From assembly GCA_965365275.1 (NCBI GenBank), contig CBDUBA010000004.1:47153-111152 (forward strand): DNA of 64,000 nucleotides, in the 5' to 3' direction. The position numbers and the translations under genes were made by a program. The notes below the pieces were generated by a model. The model saw only the letters and a program-made list of their open reading frames with translations, had not been told where the DNA came from and did not search any database. The DNA is from JAGTVG01 sp965365275 (GTDB lineage Bacteria; Bacteroidota; Bacteroidia; Cytophagales; Cyclobacteriaceae). Positions 41,991-50,615 of this stretch are shown one piece after another; the first letter of the stretch is position 1; each line of letters begins with the position of its first letter.

Positions 41991-44540
41991 ACTGCTTATA
42001 ATATCACCAAGGAAAATCGCATTTAAGAATAATCTGTTTGTCCCATACCAGAAAGCCCTGAAATTTGGATTGTCACTGAAGCAAATGGTTTTACCCCTGC
42101 CAATGGAACTAACAATTAAACCAGAAGAGTTTTTAACGAGTTCATAGTTCTCTTTTGATACATATCCACTTTGTAATGGATCTCCAGTATATAAAACCGG
42201 ATTGTTATAGGGGTTATTAGATTTTTCGAAGAACAATTTATTGTTCTTAAACAGGCTGAGGGACTTATCCGGATAACCAAAACACAGTGGATGTGTAAGA
42301 TCTAGAGTGGCTTCAAAAATGGAACCACCAATATTTTGAGCCCCTATATTTTGAGACATATCTCCATAATTTTTAATACTGGACGTATCCTTAGATATTT
42401 TTTTCAACTTTATATTGGCGAGTTTCTGATCGATCAACCATTTTGATCCACCTTTTGTCGCGATTAAATTGCCACCATCCTTAATCCAGTTTTCCAATTT
42501 TTCCCTGGAAGCTCCCGAAATCCCGGAATAACTTCCATTTACCATGATAATAGTATTGTATCGTGAAAGATTTATACGGTTAAATCTATCAATATCGACC
42601 ATAGATAAAGGAATTCCAAACCTGTTATCGAGCAAGTGCCATACTTCTCCAGCCTCATAGGATGAAACGCCGTTCCCGATAAGCATCATGATCTTTGGTT
42701 TCTCCAGGTTGGCCATATTCGGACTTCCGAGATCTATTCCGGCCTGATTGAATCCTGTTGAGACATTACTAAAGTTTATATTACTTTTTGTTGAAATTTT
42801 TTCCAGAATATCATATATCTCATCTTCTGTAAAGGATTGGTTCTTGACCGGTATAAGAATCGTTCCGGGATCAAAGTTTGATCCTTCGCTGGTAGAAAAA
42901 GCCTTTACTGCAACTTTAACCCTCAGATTGTTTTTTAAGATCATATAAAGGGCTTTGTAAGAATTATATTCATCCAATTTCATTACATATGCATAAGAAC
43001 TCATTGCATCTATCTTCCCCGTTAATTCCGGGATTTCAAGGACTTTATCTCCAAGCAAGTCATTTTTAAATGATTTTCCTTCAAGGGCAGTGTATCTTAT
43101 ATCAAAAGCGAGCGGGAAGGTCCATGCAGATACATCATAGAACAAGCTGTCTGTGAAGGATGTTGATTTCTCAAATATTGCTTTTATAAGTCTGAATTGT
43201 TCTTGTCCAAGCGGGACGATATATGAACTCTTTGCAGAATAATTATTATTATCAGCTATCAAACTTTCGGCAAGTTTGTAGGTATTAATTTGATGCCGGA
43301 GCAGAATGTCCAGGAACCTGTTGGTTTTGGTGAGATCATCCCCTGCATCAAAGACATAAGCTTTCACCGCTTCGTTATGTGCAAGTTCAGATGCCTGCTG
43401 GTAAAAATCGGCCTGGTATTTTAAAAGTTCATTCTTAAGTTCGTATCCTGATCTTATGGTGGAAAGCGATACGGTTAACTGATTTCTTATGGTAAATGGG
43501 AAATTCAGAACGCCATTGACCGTTTGTTGAGATAATCCTCTTGAGGAGGCCTGCTCGAATAATATTCCAATACTACCATTCACATCAGGGTATGATGAGC
43601 CTTTGCCATAATAAAAATCATCGAATTGCTCCTTTGAAAAATATAATGAGCCAATTTTATCAAGTGCTTCAGCATGGTAAGCAGCAATTTTGTTGGTTAA
43701 ACTAAAATTTTCGGCGGGTGTATTAGGATTTGTCCTGGAGGGGATCCCGGGTTGAAAAAAGAATGTGGAATTACTTCCCATCTCGTGATGATCGGTTAAA
43801 ATATTAGGTTTCCATTGGTGGAACTGTTTTATCCTTGCCTGAGATTCCGGATGCTGTAGCGGCAACCAATCCCTGTTCAAATCAAACCAATAGTGGTTGG
43901 TTCTTCCTCGTGGCCATGCTTCATTATGTTCTACATTATTAGGATCACTGATGGAAACATCCGACATATACTGGTTTACCCACTGCTCGAATCGGCTATA
44001 ACCATCCGGGTTTATACTGGGATCAAGAAGTATAACTGTATTGTTTAAAATAGTATTCAACTCATCTGATTCTGCAGCAGCAAGGTAGTAAGCGACAAGG
44101 AGAGAGGCATTCAGGCCGCTGGGCTCATTTCCGTGTACGCTGTATCCCAGCCAGATCACTGAAGGCATATCGGCAATGTTCATATCACTTGAATAAGCAG
44201 GATCCGAAAGCTTGAGATGATCTTCTCTGATCTTATCTATATTAGATAGATTATCCGGTGCAGAAATTGTTAAAAGCAGGAGAGGGCGGTGTTCATATGT
44301 CCATCCATATCTTTCGATATTTACCCTATCAGATTGTTCGGCAATGGTGTACATATATTTAACAAGCTGATCATGACTGACATGTTTTTCTCCTATTTCA
44401 AAATCCAGGATTTCAGAGGGTCTGGAAATATTGGAGTTAAATGAAATGTTATCGCCGAAATAGTAGTCCAGATTTGTCTGCCCGGCAATACTGAAGCTGA
44501 TGAAGGTCAACAGAAATATAATAGATCTTTTCTTTATCAT
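41976..44540 (-). CDS. Large secreted M14-type zinc carboxypeptidase
   Basis: An 854-residue exported enzyme with a signal peptide (1-20). The M14 catalytic domain spans about 45-375. It has zinc ligands His136 and Glu139 (VHGNE), a substrate-binding Asn/Arg pair (RTNHYWFDLNRDW), and the third zinc histidine in TDHHEMGSN. The catalytic glutamate is expected near GILFEQASSRG (Glu). The C-terminal half (about 600-720) holds a class I glutamine-amidotransferase-like Rossmann domain (KIMMLIGNGVSSYEAGEVW, IMVNGSYSGISG). This fused layout is known from large Bacteroidota M14 proteins. It probably degrades peptides outside the inner membrane. It is divergent from the TonB-dependent receptor. Confidence 0.9.
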   Translation of the reverse strand: MIKKRSIIFLLTFISFSIAGQTNLDYYFGDNISFNSNISRPSEILDFEIGEKHVSHDQLVKYMYTIAEQSDRVNIERYGWTYEHRPLLLLTISAPDNLSNIDKIREDHLKLSDPAYSSDMNIADMPSVIWLGYSVHGNEPSGLNASLLVAYYLAAAESDELNTILNNTVILLDPSINPDGYSRFEQWVNQYMSDVSISDPNNVEHNEAWPRGRTNHYWFDLNRDWLPLQHPESQARIKQFHQWKPNILTDHHEMGSNSTFFFQPGIPSRTNPNTPAENFSLTNKIAAYHAEALDKIGSLYFSKEQFDDFYYGKGSSYPDVNGSIGILFEQASSRGLSQQTVNGVLNFPFTIRNQLTVSLSTIRSGYELKNELLKYQADFYQQASELAHNEAVKAYVFDAGDDLTKTNRFLDILLRHQINTYKLAESLIADNNNYSAKSSYIVPLGQEQFRLIKAIFEKSTSFTDSLFYDVSAWTFPLAFDIRYTALEGKSFKNDLLGDKVLEIPELTGKIDAMSSYAYVMKLDEYNSYKALYMILKNNLRVKVAVKAFSTSEGSNFDPGTILIPVKNQSFTEDEIYDILEKISTKSNINFSNVSTGFNQAGIDLGSPNMANLEKPKIMMLIGNGVSSYEAGEVWHLLDNRFGIPLSMVDIDRFNRINLSRYNTIIMVNGSYSGISGASREKLENWIKDGGNLIATKGGSKWLIDQKLANIKLKKISKDTSSIKNYGDMSQNIGAQNIGGSIFEATLDLTHPLCFGYPDKSLSLFKNNKLFFEKSNNPYNNPVLYTGDPLQSGYVSKENYELVKNSSGLIVSSIGRGKTICFSDNPNFRAFWYGTNRLFLNAIFLGDIISSSATR

Positions 44541-44918
44541 TTATTTGAGATTAATAAGCCTCAAATATACATGTTAAGAAAATATTAACCAATTTGAGTT
44601 TCTTCCTAATTCCCTCAGCAAAACATCGAACACTTTATGGCAATATCCACTTGGTATATTTGAAAAATTGAGTAAGTTCGTACTGAAAATTATTTTACCG
44701 GGGCTTACATAATTTTCAATTTTTTCGGGATCCAAATCTTATTGGATTTTTAATAATTTCTATCAAACTATTAAACTGAATATTACCTGATATCCAGGGT
44801 AATTAATTGTTAATTAAGAATTATGAAAAATATTAATTTCTTAACAGTAATTTGTTTTTATTCTATAAAACAAAACTAAGATTTGCATTCATTTTAATAT
44901 TAATTAATCTAAAGCTTT
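44541..44918. other. Intergenic region between M14 gene and TonB-dependent receptor
   Basis: About 380 bases of very AT-rich sequence. Near the M14 start a minus-strand -7 element is present at 44562-44569. Near the receptor, AT-rich tracts such as TTAATTGTTAATTAAGAATTATG and an imperfect TAAGATTTG are seen, but no exact TAnnTTTG. No further gene or terminator hairpin was found, so the region probably holds divergent control sites. Confidence 0.5.
44562..44592 (-). promoter_or_regulatory. Candidate promoter for the M14 peptidase gene
   Basis: On the minus strand TATATTTG (44562-44569) fits TAnnTTTG 21 bases upstream of the ATG. A TTGG at 44589-44592 about 20 bases further up is a partial -33 match. 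Confidence 0.5.
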
Positions 44919-47681
44919 ATGAGAAGATTTTTACTAATTCTAACATCTTTTTTGATTTCAGTTACGGTATATGCGCAAACTGGTACCGTAACAGGTCGAA
45001 TTATTGATCAGGGTTCTGGCGAAGGATTGCCGGGGGCTAATGCCATCATCAAGGGTACTGCCATTGGATCAATTAGTGATCTGGATGGTTATTTTACCAT
45101 TGCGGATGTACCAACAGGAACACAGGTGGTTGTGATATCCTATGTTGGCTATGAGACTATCGAACAGACTATTCAGGTGAACAGTGGAACTGTGGACATA
45201 GGAACAATAAACCTTTCCCTGGGTGCTGTTGGCCTTAAGGAAGTGGAAGTTATAGCTTCTGTGGCCATAGACCGCAAAACGCCGGTAGCTGTTTCCACCA
45301 TTAAGGGGCAGGCTATTGAAGAAAAAGTAGGTAACCAGGAGTTTCCGGAGGTACTGAGATATACCCCTTCTGTGTATGTAACCAAACAGGGTGGTGGTTT
45401 CGGTGATTCCAGGATCAATGTACGGGGATTTGATCAGAGTAATACTGCGGTTATGATCAATGGTGTTCCGGTAAATGACATGGAAAATGGCTGGGTATAC
45501 TGGTCAAACTGGGCTGGTCTGACAGATGTCTCCTCACAGGTTCAGATGCAGCGTGGTTTAAGTGCTTCTAAACTGGCCATTTCCTCGGTTGGAGGTACCA
45601 TTAATATCATTACCAATGCTGCTGAAATGGAAAAAGGCGGTAAATTCTCTGTTAATATCGGGAACGATGGCTACCAGAAATATAACCTGATGTTATCTAC
45701 AGGCCTGGGTAAAAATGGCTGGGCATTTACCATCCAGGGAACACATACACGAGGAAACGGATGGGTAGACGGAACCACCTTCCGTGCTTATTCCTATTTT
45801 GCTTCGCTGGCCAAGAAGATTAACGATAAACATACTCTGGTATTTACAGGATTGGGAGCTCCACAATGGCATCATCAGCGACTTATAGGTCGTTTTGACG
45901 GTATATCCTTCCAGGATCTTCTGGATCATGAGAGAGGAATCAAGTACAATTCCATGTGGGGTGATTACAATGGTGAGGAGTTCTCATGGAGAAGAAATTT
46001 TTATCACAAACCTAAGTTTTATGCTAACTGGTATTATACCATATCTCCAAGAACTGATATAGCCACAACGGCTTATGCATCCTTCGGTCGAGGGGGAGGA
46101 ACAGGACCCAGAGGCCGGTTAAATGGTGCGTTTGAAAACAGTTCCAGATTTTATGATGACCGGTATGGCGATGATTCCCAGGGACAGATAATGTTTGATC
46201 AGATTGACAACTGGAACTCTGGAGGCACCAGTTATCCAAGTGACTGGGGTGATCCTGCTCAAGTATTTGACAGTGTTGACCGGGACATCGATAACCGCCG
46301 GGATTTCTTTGGTGATAAATACGTGAATACCAGCGGAAATGGATTCATCAGAAGAGCTTCTATGAATGGGCACAACTGGTATGGTATACTTTCAACATTA
46401 ACACATAATTTCAGTGATAATCTTAGCCTTGTAGGAGGTATTGACCTCAGGTGGTATAAAGGGATTCATTACAGGAGGGTAACCAATCTCATGGGCGCTG
46501 ATGCCTATTTCACGGATACTGATATAAACATTGCAGGACAATTTATTTCCCAGGAAAAAGAAGCCAGTGCCATTGTAAATATGAACAATGATAAGAAATT
46601 GAATTATCATAACGATGGAATTGTCGGATGGCAGGGAGCCTTTGCCCAATTGGAATGGGCCAATGACAATATATCAGCCCACATTTCAGGAGCTTTCTCA
46701 AATCAATCGTACAAGAGAATTGATTATTTCAATTACTATTATTCGGATGCCTTAAGTGTAGCAGCGGGTCTCGATGAAACAATGGAATCCGAAACGGTCA
46801 ATCAGTTTGGAGGGAACGTCAAAGGCGGGATCAATTGGAATATTACTTCCAAGCATAATGTGTTCTTTAATGGGGGATTTTATTCCAGACAACCATTATT
46901 TGATGCTGTTTTCTTGAACTTTGTCAACCTAATCAATGATGACTTGGTAAATGAAAAAGTAACCGGACTGGAATTGGGTTATGGTTTCCGCTCAAGGTTC
47001 CTAAATGCCAATGTTAATTTATACCGAACTACGTGGACAGACAGGTTCAGGCAGAGAGGTGTGCAATTAGGCGGAGGAGAGGAAGGAACAGCCAATTTAT
47101 CCGGAATTTCTCAAACGCATACTGGAGTTGAAGTAGAGTTGTATGGAGAAATTGTAAAAAATCTTTTGCTTGAAGTCATGTTGTCAATTGGCGATTGGAG
47201 ATATAGCGATAATGTAAATGTAAATGTGTATGATGAAGATCGAAACCTTCTTGGAGACACAATTTTATATTTAAATAATGTTAAAGTTGGGGATGCTGCT
47301 CAAACAACTGCACGAGTCGCTTTAACCTATACTTTCCTGAAAAATTTCAGAATCTATGGCAGTTATTATTATGCTGATAAGTTGTTTGCTGATTTTGATC
47401 CTACTGAAATAGCGTTTCTTGATGAAAATAACCTTGGTGCATTGGAACTTCCTAGTTACAATTTGGTTGATGCCGGCTTGTATTATGATTTCAAGGCAGG
47501 TAAGAAATTGCAGTTTACGGCCAAGGTTAATATCAATAATCTGTTTAACACAAGATATATATCTGAAGCTGAGAGTAATAACTTCCCAGAGGAAGGTACG
47601 GATGAGACCATTTACACAGAAAATTTCGGATATTTTGGTTTTGGAAGAACCTGGAATGCCGGGATCATGATGCGATGGTAA
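44919..47681 (+). CDS. TonB-dependent receptor with CarboxypepD_reg-like domain
   Basis: A 920-residue outer-membrane receptor with a signal peptide (1-19). A carboxypeptidase-regulatory-like beta-sandwich covers about 21-105 (GTVTGRIIDQGSGEGLPGANAIIKGT). The plug domain (about 115-235) has VLRYTPSVYVTKQGGGFGDSRINVRGFDQSNTAVMINGVPVNDMENG. The 22-strand barrel fills the rest and ends in NAGIMMRW with an aromatic last residue. The N-terminal extension and length match SusC-like or CarboxypepD-type Bacteroidota TonB receptors. No susD partner follows: a terminator lies just after the gene, then an unrelated lipoprotein. The ligand is unknown. Confidence 0.95.
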   Translation: MRRFLLILTSFLISVTVYAQTGTVTGRIIDQGSGEGLPGANAIIKGTAIGSISDLDGYFTIADVPTGTQVVVISYVGYETIEQTIQVNSGTVDIGTINLSLGAVGLKEVEVIASVAIDRKTPVAVSTIKGQAIEEKVGNQEFPEVLRYTPSVYVTKQGGGFGDSRINVRGFDQSNTAVMINGVPVNDMENGWVYWSNWAGLTDVSSQVQMQRGLSASKLAISSVGGTINIITNAAEMEKGGKFSVNIGNDGYQKYNLMLSTGLGKNGWAFTIQGTHTRGNGWVDGTTFRAYSYFASLAKKINDKHTLVFTGLGAPQWHHQRLIGRFDGISFQDLLDHERGIKYNSMWGDYNGEEFSWRRNFYHKPKFYANWYYTISPRTDIATTAYASFGRGGGTGPRGRLNGAFENSSRFYDDRYGDDSQGQIMFDQIDNWNSGGTSYPSDWGDPAQVFDSVDRDIDNRRDFFGDKYVNTSGNGFIRRASMNGHNWYGILSTLTHNFSDNLSLVGGIDLRWYKGIHYRRVTNLMGADAYFTDTDINIAGQFISQEKEASAIVNMNNDKKLNYHNDGIVGWQGAFAQLEWANDNISAHISGAFSNQSYKRIDYFNYYYSDALSVAAGLDETMESETVNQFGGNVKGGINWNITSKHNVFFNGGFYSRQPLFDAVFLNFVNLINDDLVNEKVTGLELGYGFRSRFLNANVNLYRTTWTDRFRQRGVQLGGGEEGTANLSGISQTHTGVEVELYGEIVKNLLLEVMLSIGDWRYSDNVNVNVYDEDRNLLGDTILYLNNVKVGDAAQTTARVALTYTFLKNFRIYGSYYYADKLFADFDPTEIAFLDENNLGALELPSYNLVDAGLYYDFKAGKKLQFTAKVNINNLFNTRYISEAESNNFPEEGTDETIYTENFGYFGFGRTWNAGIMMRW

Positions 47682-47705
47682 ATATCTGATTCTTAAAATA
47701 ATAGC

Positions 47706-47737
47706 AATCCCGGGGACACCACCCGGGATTTTTTTTG
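47706..47737 (+). terminator. Intrinsic terminator after the TonB-dependent receptor
   Basis: AATCCCGGG and CCCGGGATT form a 9-bp stem with a seven-base loop, followed by a further six to seven Ts, 25 bases after the receptor stop. This is a strong rho-independent terminator. Confidence 0.92.
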
Positions 47738-47864
47738 TTTTCTTTGGATTTGACGGAAAATTTGCTTTATTTGCAAGATATAAATTTTCCAATATAAAGT
47801 TTGATTTTTCTTAAATCATTCTTCTTTGGAAAATTTAGATATATATATCTTAGTTCATAGAGCT

Positions 47865-49313
47865 GTGCTAAATAGAAGAAATACTTTCCTTTCTGTTCTG
47901 TTATCGCTTTTATTTACGTCCTGTGGTTTATTTGATAAGGATGATGAAATACAAACGGAAAAAATTACCTATACCGACCATGCAATCGAATCTGTTACAA
48001 ATTTGAATGGTGAACTGGATATTGAAACCATTGTAAGTAGCAGTAACAGAGTAGTATATGATATTAAGATAGTAAACAAATTGGATCAACCCATTGAAAA
48101 TGTTTCCATTGTTTACAACCAGGTCAACGGAAAATCTATTATATTCATTAAGGATAACTTCAATAGGTACAGTTCTGCTTTTCTTTACGGTACCCCGGAG
48201 GAACTTGACGATTACTTTACCACTCAGGGATTGGCCCTATCTGTCGAGCCTGAAAACGAGGAGGAAGATAATTTTTTGAGAATAGCCATGTCGTTACCAC
48301 TAATCCCCTTGGAAGAAACTGAATTGAATTCAATTCCTGGGGCCCATTACATACAACAGTTTCATGTGTCAGATTCAACACTGGAAGGTATTGATTACTT
48401 TATTAATTGCAAAGAAATTGATATGGTTCCGGAGTTGATAAAGGAACAGACCAATTTAGGCTTGAAATCTTCTTCTATTCTTATCTCCATAGAATCTGAT
48501 GGTGTTTACGAATTGATAGAGATCGCCTCCAACCGTATTTTAGATGAAAGCTTTAATTTCAGTGATAAGTTAATTTCCAAGGCCAGTGACCAATGGGGGA
48601 TGAGACGTGATGAACTTATAGATCTAATCGCAATAAAATCCTTTTTTAAAGGGCATTATGAACAATATGCCCATATAGAAACGGAATTTGAATACTATCA
48701 AATTGAGTTGGAGAACACACGGTGTATGAAGTATATTGTGGACGTGCCGGAACCGGTTAATGAGTTTCTGAATATGGATTTTATTGAGATCCTTGAGGGT
48801 AAGGGACTTCAGATCAACAGTGGACTTAATCCAGATAATGTAACTGGGAATTATTTTGTTGATAACTGGACAAACCTGGAGTCTGGAACCCGTTATGTAA
48901 ATTACAGTTTTCAATTTTTAAATCAAACTTCAGAATTTCAGATTGAAGTTAAGAGTGCGGCTGAATTTTCTGATGCCACGGGTATTATCGCATATATTTC
49001 CGGAGATGGTCAGTATTTTTCCATATACAGTGAGCAGGATCATAATATTGATGATAGCGGGCACACTGTCTTTATCAAAACAGCAGACATTTACAGCGGG
49101 AAAGTGACCAGTGATGGAATCCTTGATTTCCAGAACGGATTTATAGTCCTGCAAAAAGAGAATGACTGGTATGACCGATTCCTGAATGTAGGTGATTCCA
49201 GGGTGGTATATGAAGCTGATTTTATCGCGGATGCTGTTGATGCTTTCCCCTTTCATTCTACTGATCTCGATCCTGAGAATTCATTCTTCCGGATCATGAC
49301 CGAAACCAATTAA
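47865..49313 (+). CDS. Unknown exported lipoprotein
   Basis: A 482-residue protein if it starts at GTG 47865. This start yields a clean lipoprotein signal (LNRRNTFLSVLLSLLFTSCGLFDKDDE) with Cys20 as the lipid site; a TTG 39 bases upstream is possible but gives a poor signal. After the signal the mature part is acidic and strand-rich with a hydrophobic-acidic pattern (ENVSIVYNQVNGKSIIFIKDNF, EILEGKGLQINSGLNPDNVTGNYFVDNW, GIIAYISGDGQYFSIYSEQDHN). I do not recognise a named domain. It is probably at the outer membrane. It follows the TonB-dependent receptor but is separated by a strong terminator, so it has its own promoter. Confidence 0.7.
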   Translation: MLNRRNTFLSVLLSLLFTSCGLFDKDDEIQTEKITYTDHAIESVTNLNGELDIETIVSSSNRVVYDIKIVNKLDQPIENVSIVYNQVNGKSIIFIKDNFNRYSSAFLYGTPEELDDYFTTQGLALSVEPENEEEDNFLRIAMSLPLIPLEETELNSIPGAHYIQQFHVSDSTLEGIDYFINCKEIDMVPELIKEQTNLGLKSSSILISIESDGVYELIEIASNRILDESFNFSDKLISKASDQWGMRRDELIDLIAIKSFFKGHYEQYAHIETEFEYYQIELENTRCMKYIVDVPEPVNEFLNMDFIEILEGKGLQINSGLNPDNVTGNYFVDNWTNLESGTRYVNYSFQFLNQTSEFQIEVKSAAEFSDATGIIAYISGDGQYFSIYSEQDHNIDDSGHTVFIKTADIYSGKVTSDGILDFQNGFIVLQKENDWYDRFLNVGDSRVVYEADFIADAVDAFPFHSTDLDPENSFFRIMTETN

Positions 49314-49381
49314 TCTCTATCCGAGAAAAGAATTATATTCTTATATTTAAATCCCCGACTGTCGGATTCGAGCAGGCAATA

Positions 49382-50542
49382 CTATAAAAGTCTTGCCTGT
49401 GTATTTATCCATCTTTCTGGCAATTCTCCTTTCATGGCCTTTTCATAGTCTGAATAACTGCAGGGGACTATGCTGTTCCGATCAAATACTTTTTTCCCTT
49501 TTGGATAAGGAACTTCCATCCACCATTTCTCCGAAAGCTTACTTTTAAAAAATGTCAGTGCATCGGTATCAGTTGGCATTGACACGACATACTTCATATA
49601 ATAATTGCTTTTAAAACTGAAATGATCTTTTCTATGGTAAAATCCCTCAATAAAATACCAGATCATAGTAGCCATTACTGAAGCAGTTTTTTTATGCTGA
49701 TCATCCTGCATAAGATCATATTCGAAGAACCCGGCGGAACTCATTTTTTCATTTAGGCCTGCATACCAGCATAATTGACAGGCTTCTTCACCGGTTAATC
49801 CGAAAGGTTGGGCATTAGCATTTCCTGGTGCATCCCCTGAACGGATGGCTGTAATATCAAAACTAAGTATATCGGCATCCCGGATTACCGGTTCCATTTC
49901 AAAGATATTCTGTCTCAGTTTGCCGATCCGGTATGTATCAAAGTATAGTTCTTCCATCATAGCCAGACTTTTTGGATTTATCAGATAACTTTGATATCCA
50001 ATGTGACTAAAATTAAACAGAAAGTTAGGTTCATGAGTGAGGATCTTATAAATGTGATTCTGGTTATCAAATTTTTCTTCTTCGAGTCCAAGATCGATAA
50101 AGGCGTCTACATTTAGAATACTGACCAGTTTTTCCATATCCTGATACGCCTTGTATAGGGCTATATCCATATCATGTGTACCCCCGAAAACCAGGGGAAG
50201 CACTTCATTATCCAGTAAAAAGCGACAGACTTCCTGAAGTCGCGTCAGCGTTTCCTCTAATGTTGGCCCATTTCTTAAATTACCCAGATCAACAATTTTA
50301 TAAGTATTAGCACCTTTCTTCAGATTATAGAGTTTTGCACGAATCTCATCCGTTCCATGATCATGCTCATTTTCTCGACCCGCCCCCCTGTATTCCTCAA
50401 GTCCGATCAGGGCTATATCCGCCTTTTTAATATCGGGGAAACTGGGGCCCGGCAGATAAATATTCTTAAAAAATGAATGACCGGATTCTATAGGATTGTA
50501 TATCCTCTCATTGACTGCGTTAAAGAAAATCTTAACATCCAT
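49382..50542 (-). CDS. Arginase-fold protein with a partial metal site
   Basis: A 386-residue ureohydrolase-fold protein similar to Bacteroidota proteins often labelled formimidoylglutamase. Canonical arginase motifs are altered. GGDHS reads GGTHD (His123 kept). DAHxD reads DAFID, so Asp146 and Asp150 are kept and the middle His is Phe148. SxDxDxxDP reads SFDITAIRSGD, so Asp229 is kept and the second Asp is Thr231. By comparison with rat arginase, metal site A ligands (His101, Asp124, Asp128, Asp232) remain, and site B loses His126 and Asp234. Activity as a two-metal ureohydrolase is therefore doubtful. It begins just after a long T-run terminator of nqrF. Confidence 0.78.
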   Translation of the reverse strand: MDVKIFFNAVNERIYNPIESGHSFFKNIYLPGPSFPDIKKADIALIGLEEYRGAGRENEHDHGTDEIRAKLYNLKKGANTYKIVDLGNLRNGPTLEETLTRLQEVCRFLLDNEVLPLVFGGTHDMDIALYKAYQDMEKLVSILNVDAFIDLGLEEEKFDNQNHIYKILTHEPNFLFNFSHIGYQSYLINPKSLAMMEELYFDTYRIGKLRQNIFEMEPVIRDADILSFDITAIRSGDAPGNANAQPFGLTGEEACQLCWYAGLNEKMSSAGFFEYDLMQDDQHKKTASVMATMIWYFIEGFYHRKDHFSFKSNYYMKYVVSMPTDTDALTFFKSKLSEKWWMEVPYPKGKKVFDRNSIVPCSYSDYEKAMKGELPERWINTQARLL

Positions 50543-50562
50543 AGAGTAGATTATTTTATTTT

Positions 50563-50601
50563 AAAAAAAAAAAAAAAAAAAAAACCCCGCCATATGGCGG
50601 G
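50563..50601 (-). terminator. Terminator after nqrF with 22-base T-run
   Basis: On the minus strand CCCGCC - ATAT - GGCGGG is followed by one more G and then 22 consecutive Ts (plus-strand A run at 50563-50584), 15 bases past the nqrF stop. It is a strong terminator with an unusually long homopolymer that ends 20 bases before the next gene's start. Confidence 0.92.
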
Positions 50602-50615
50602 ATTGGTTACTTTAA

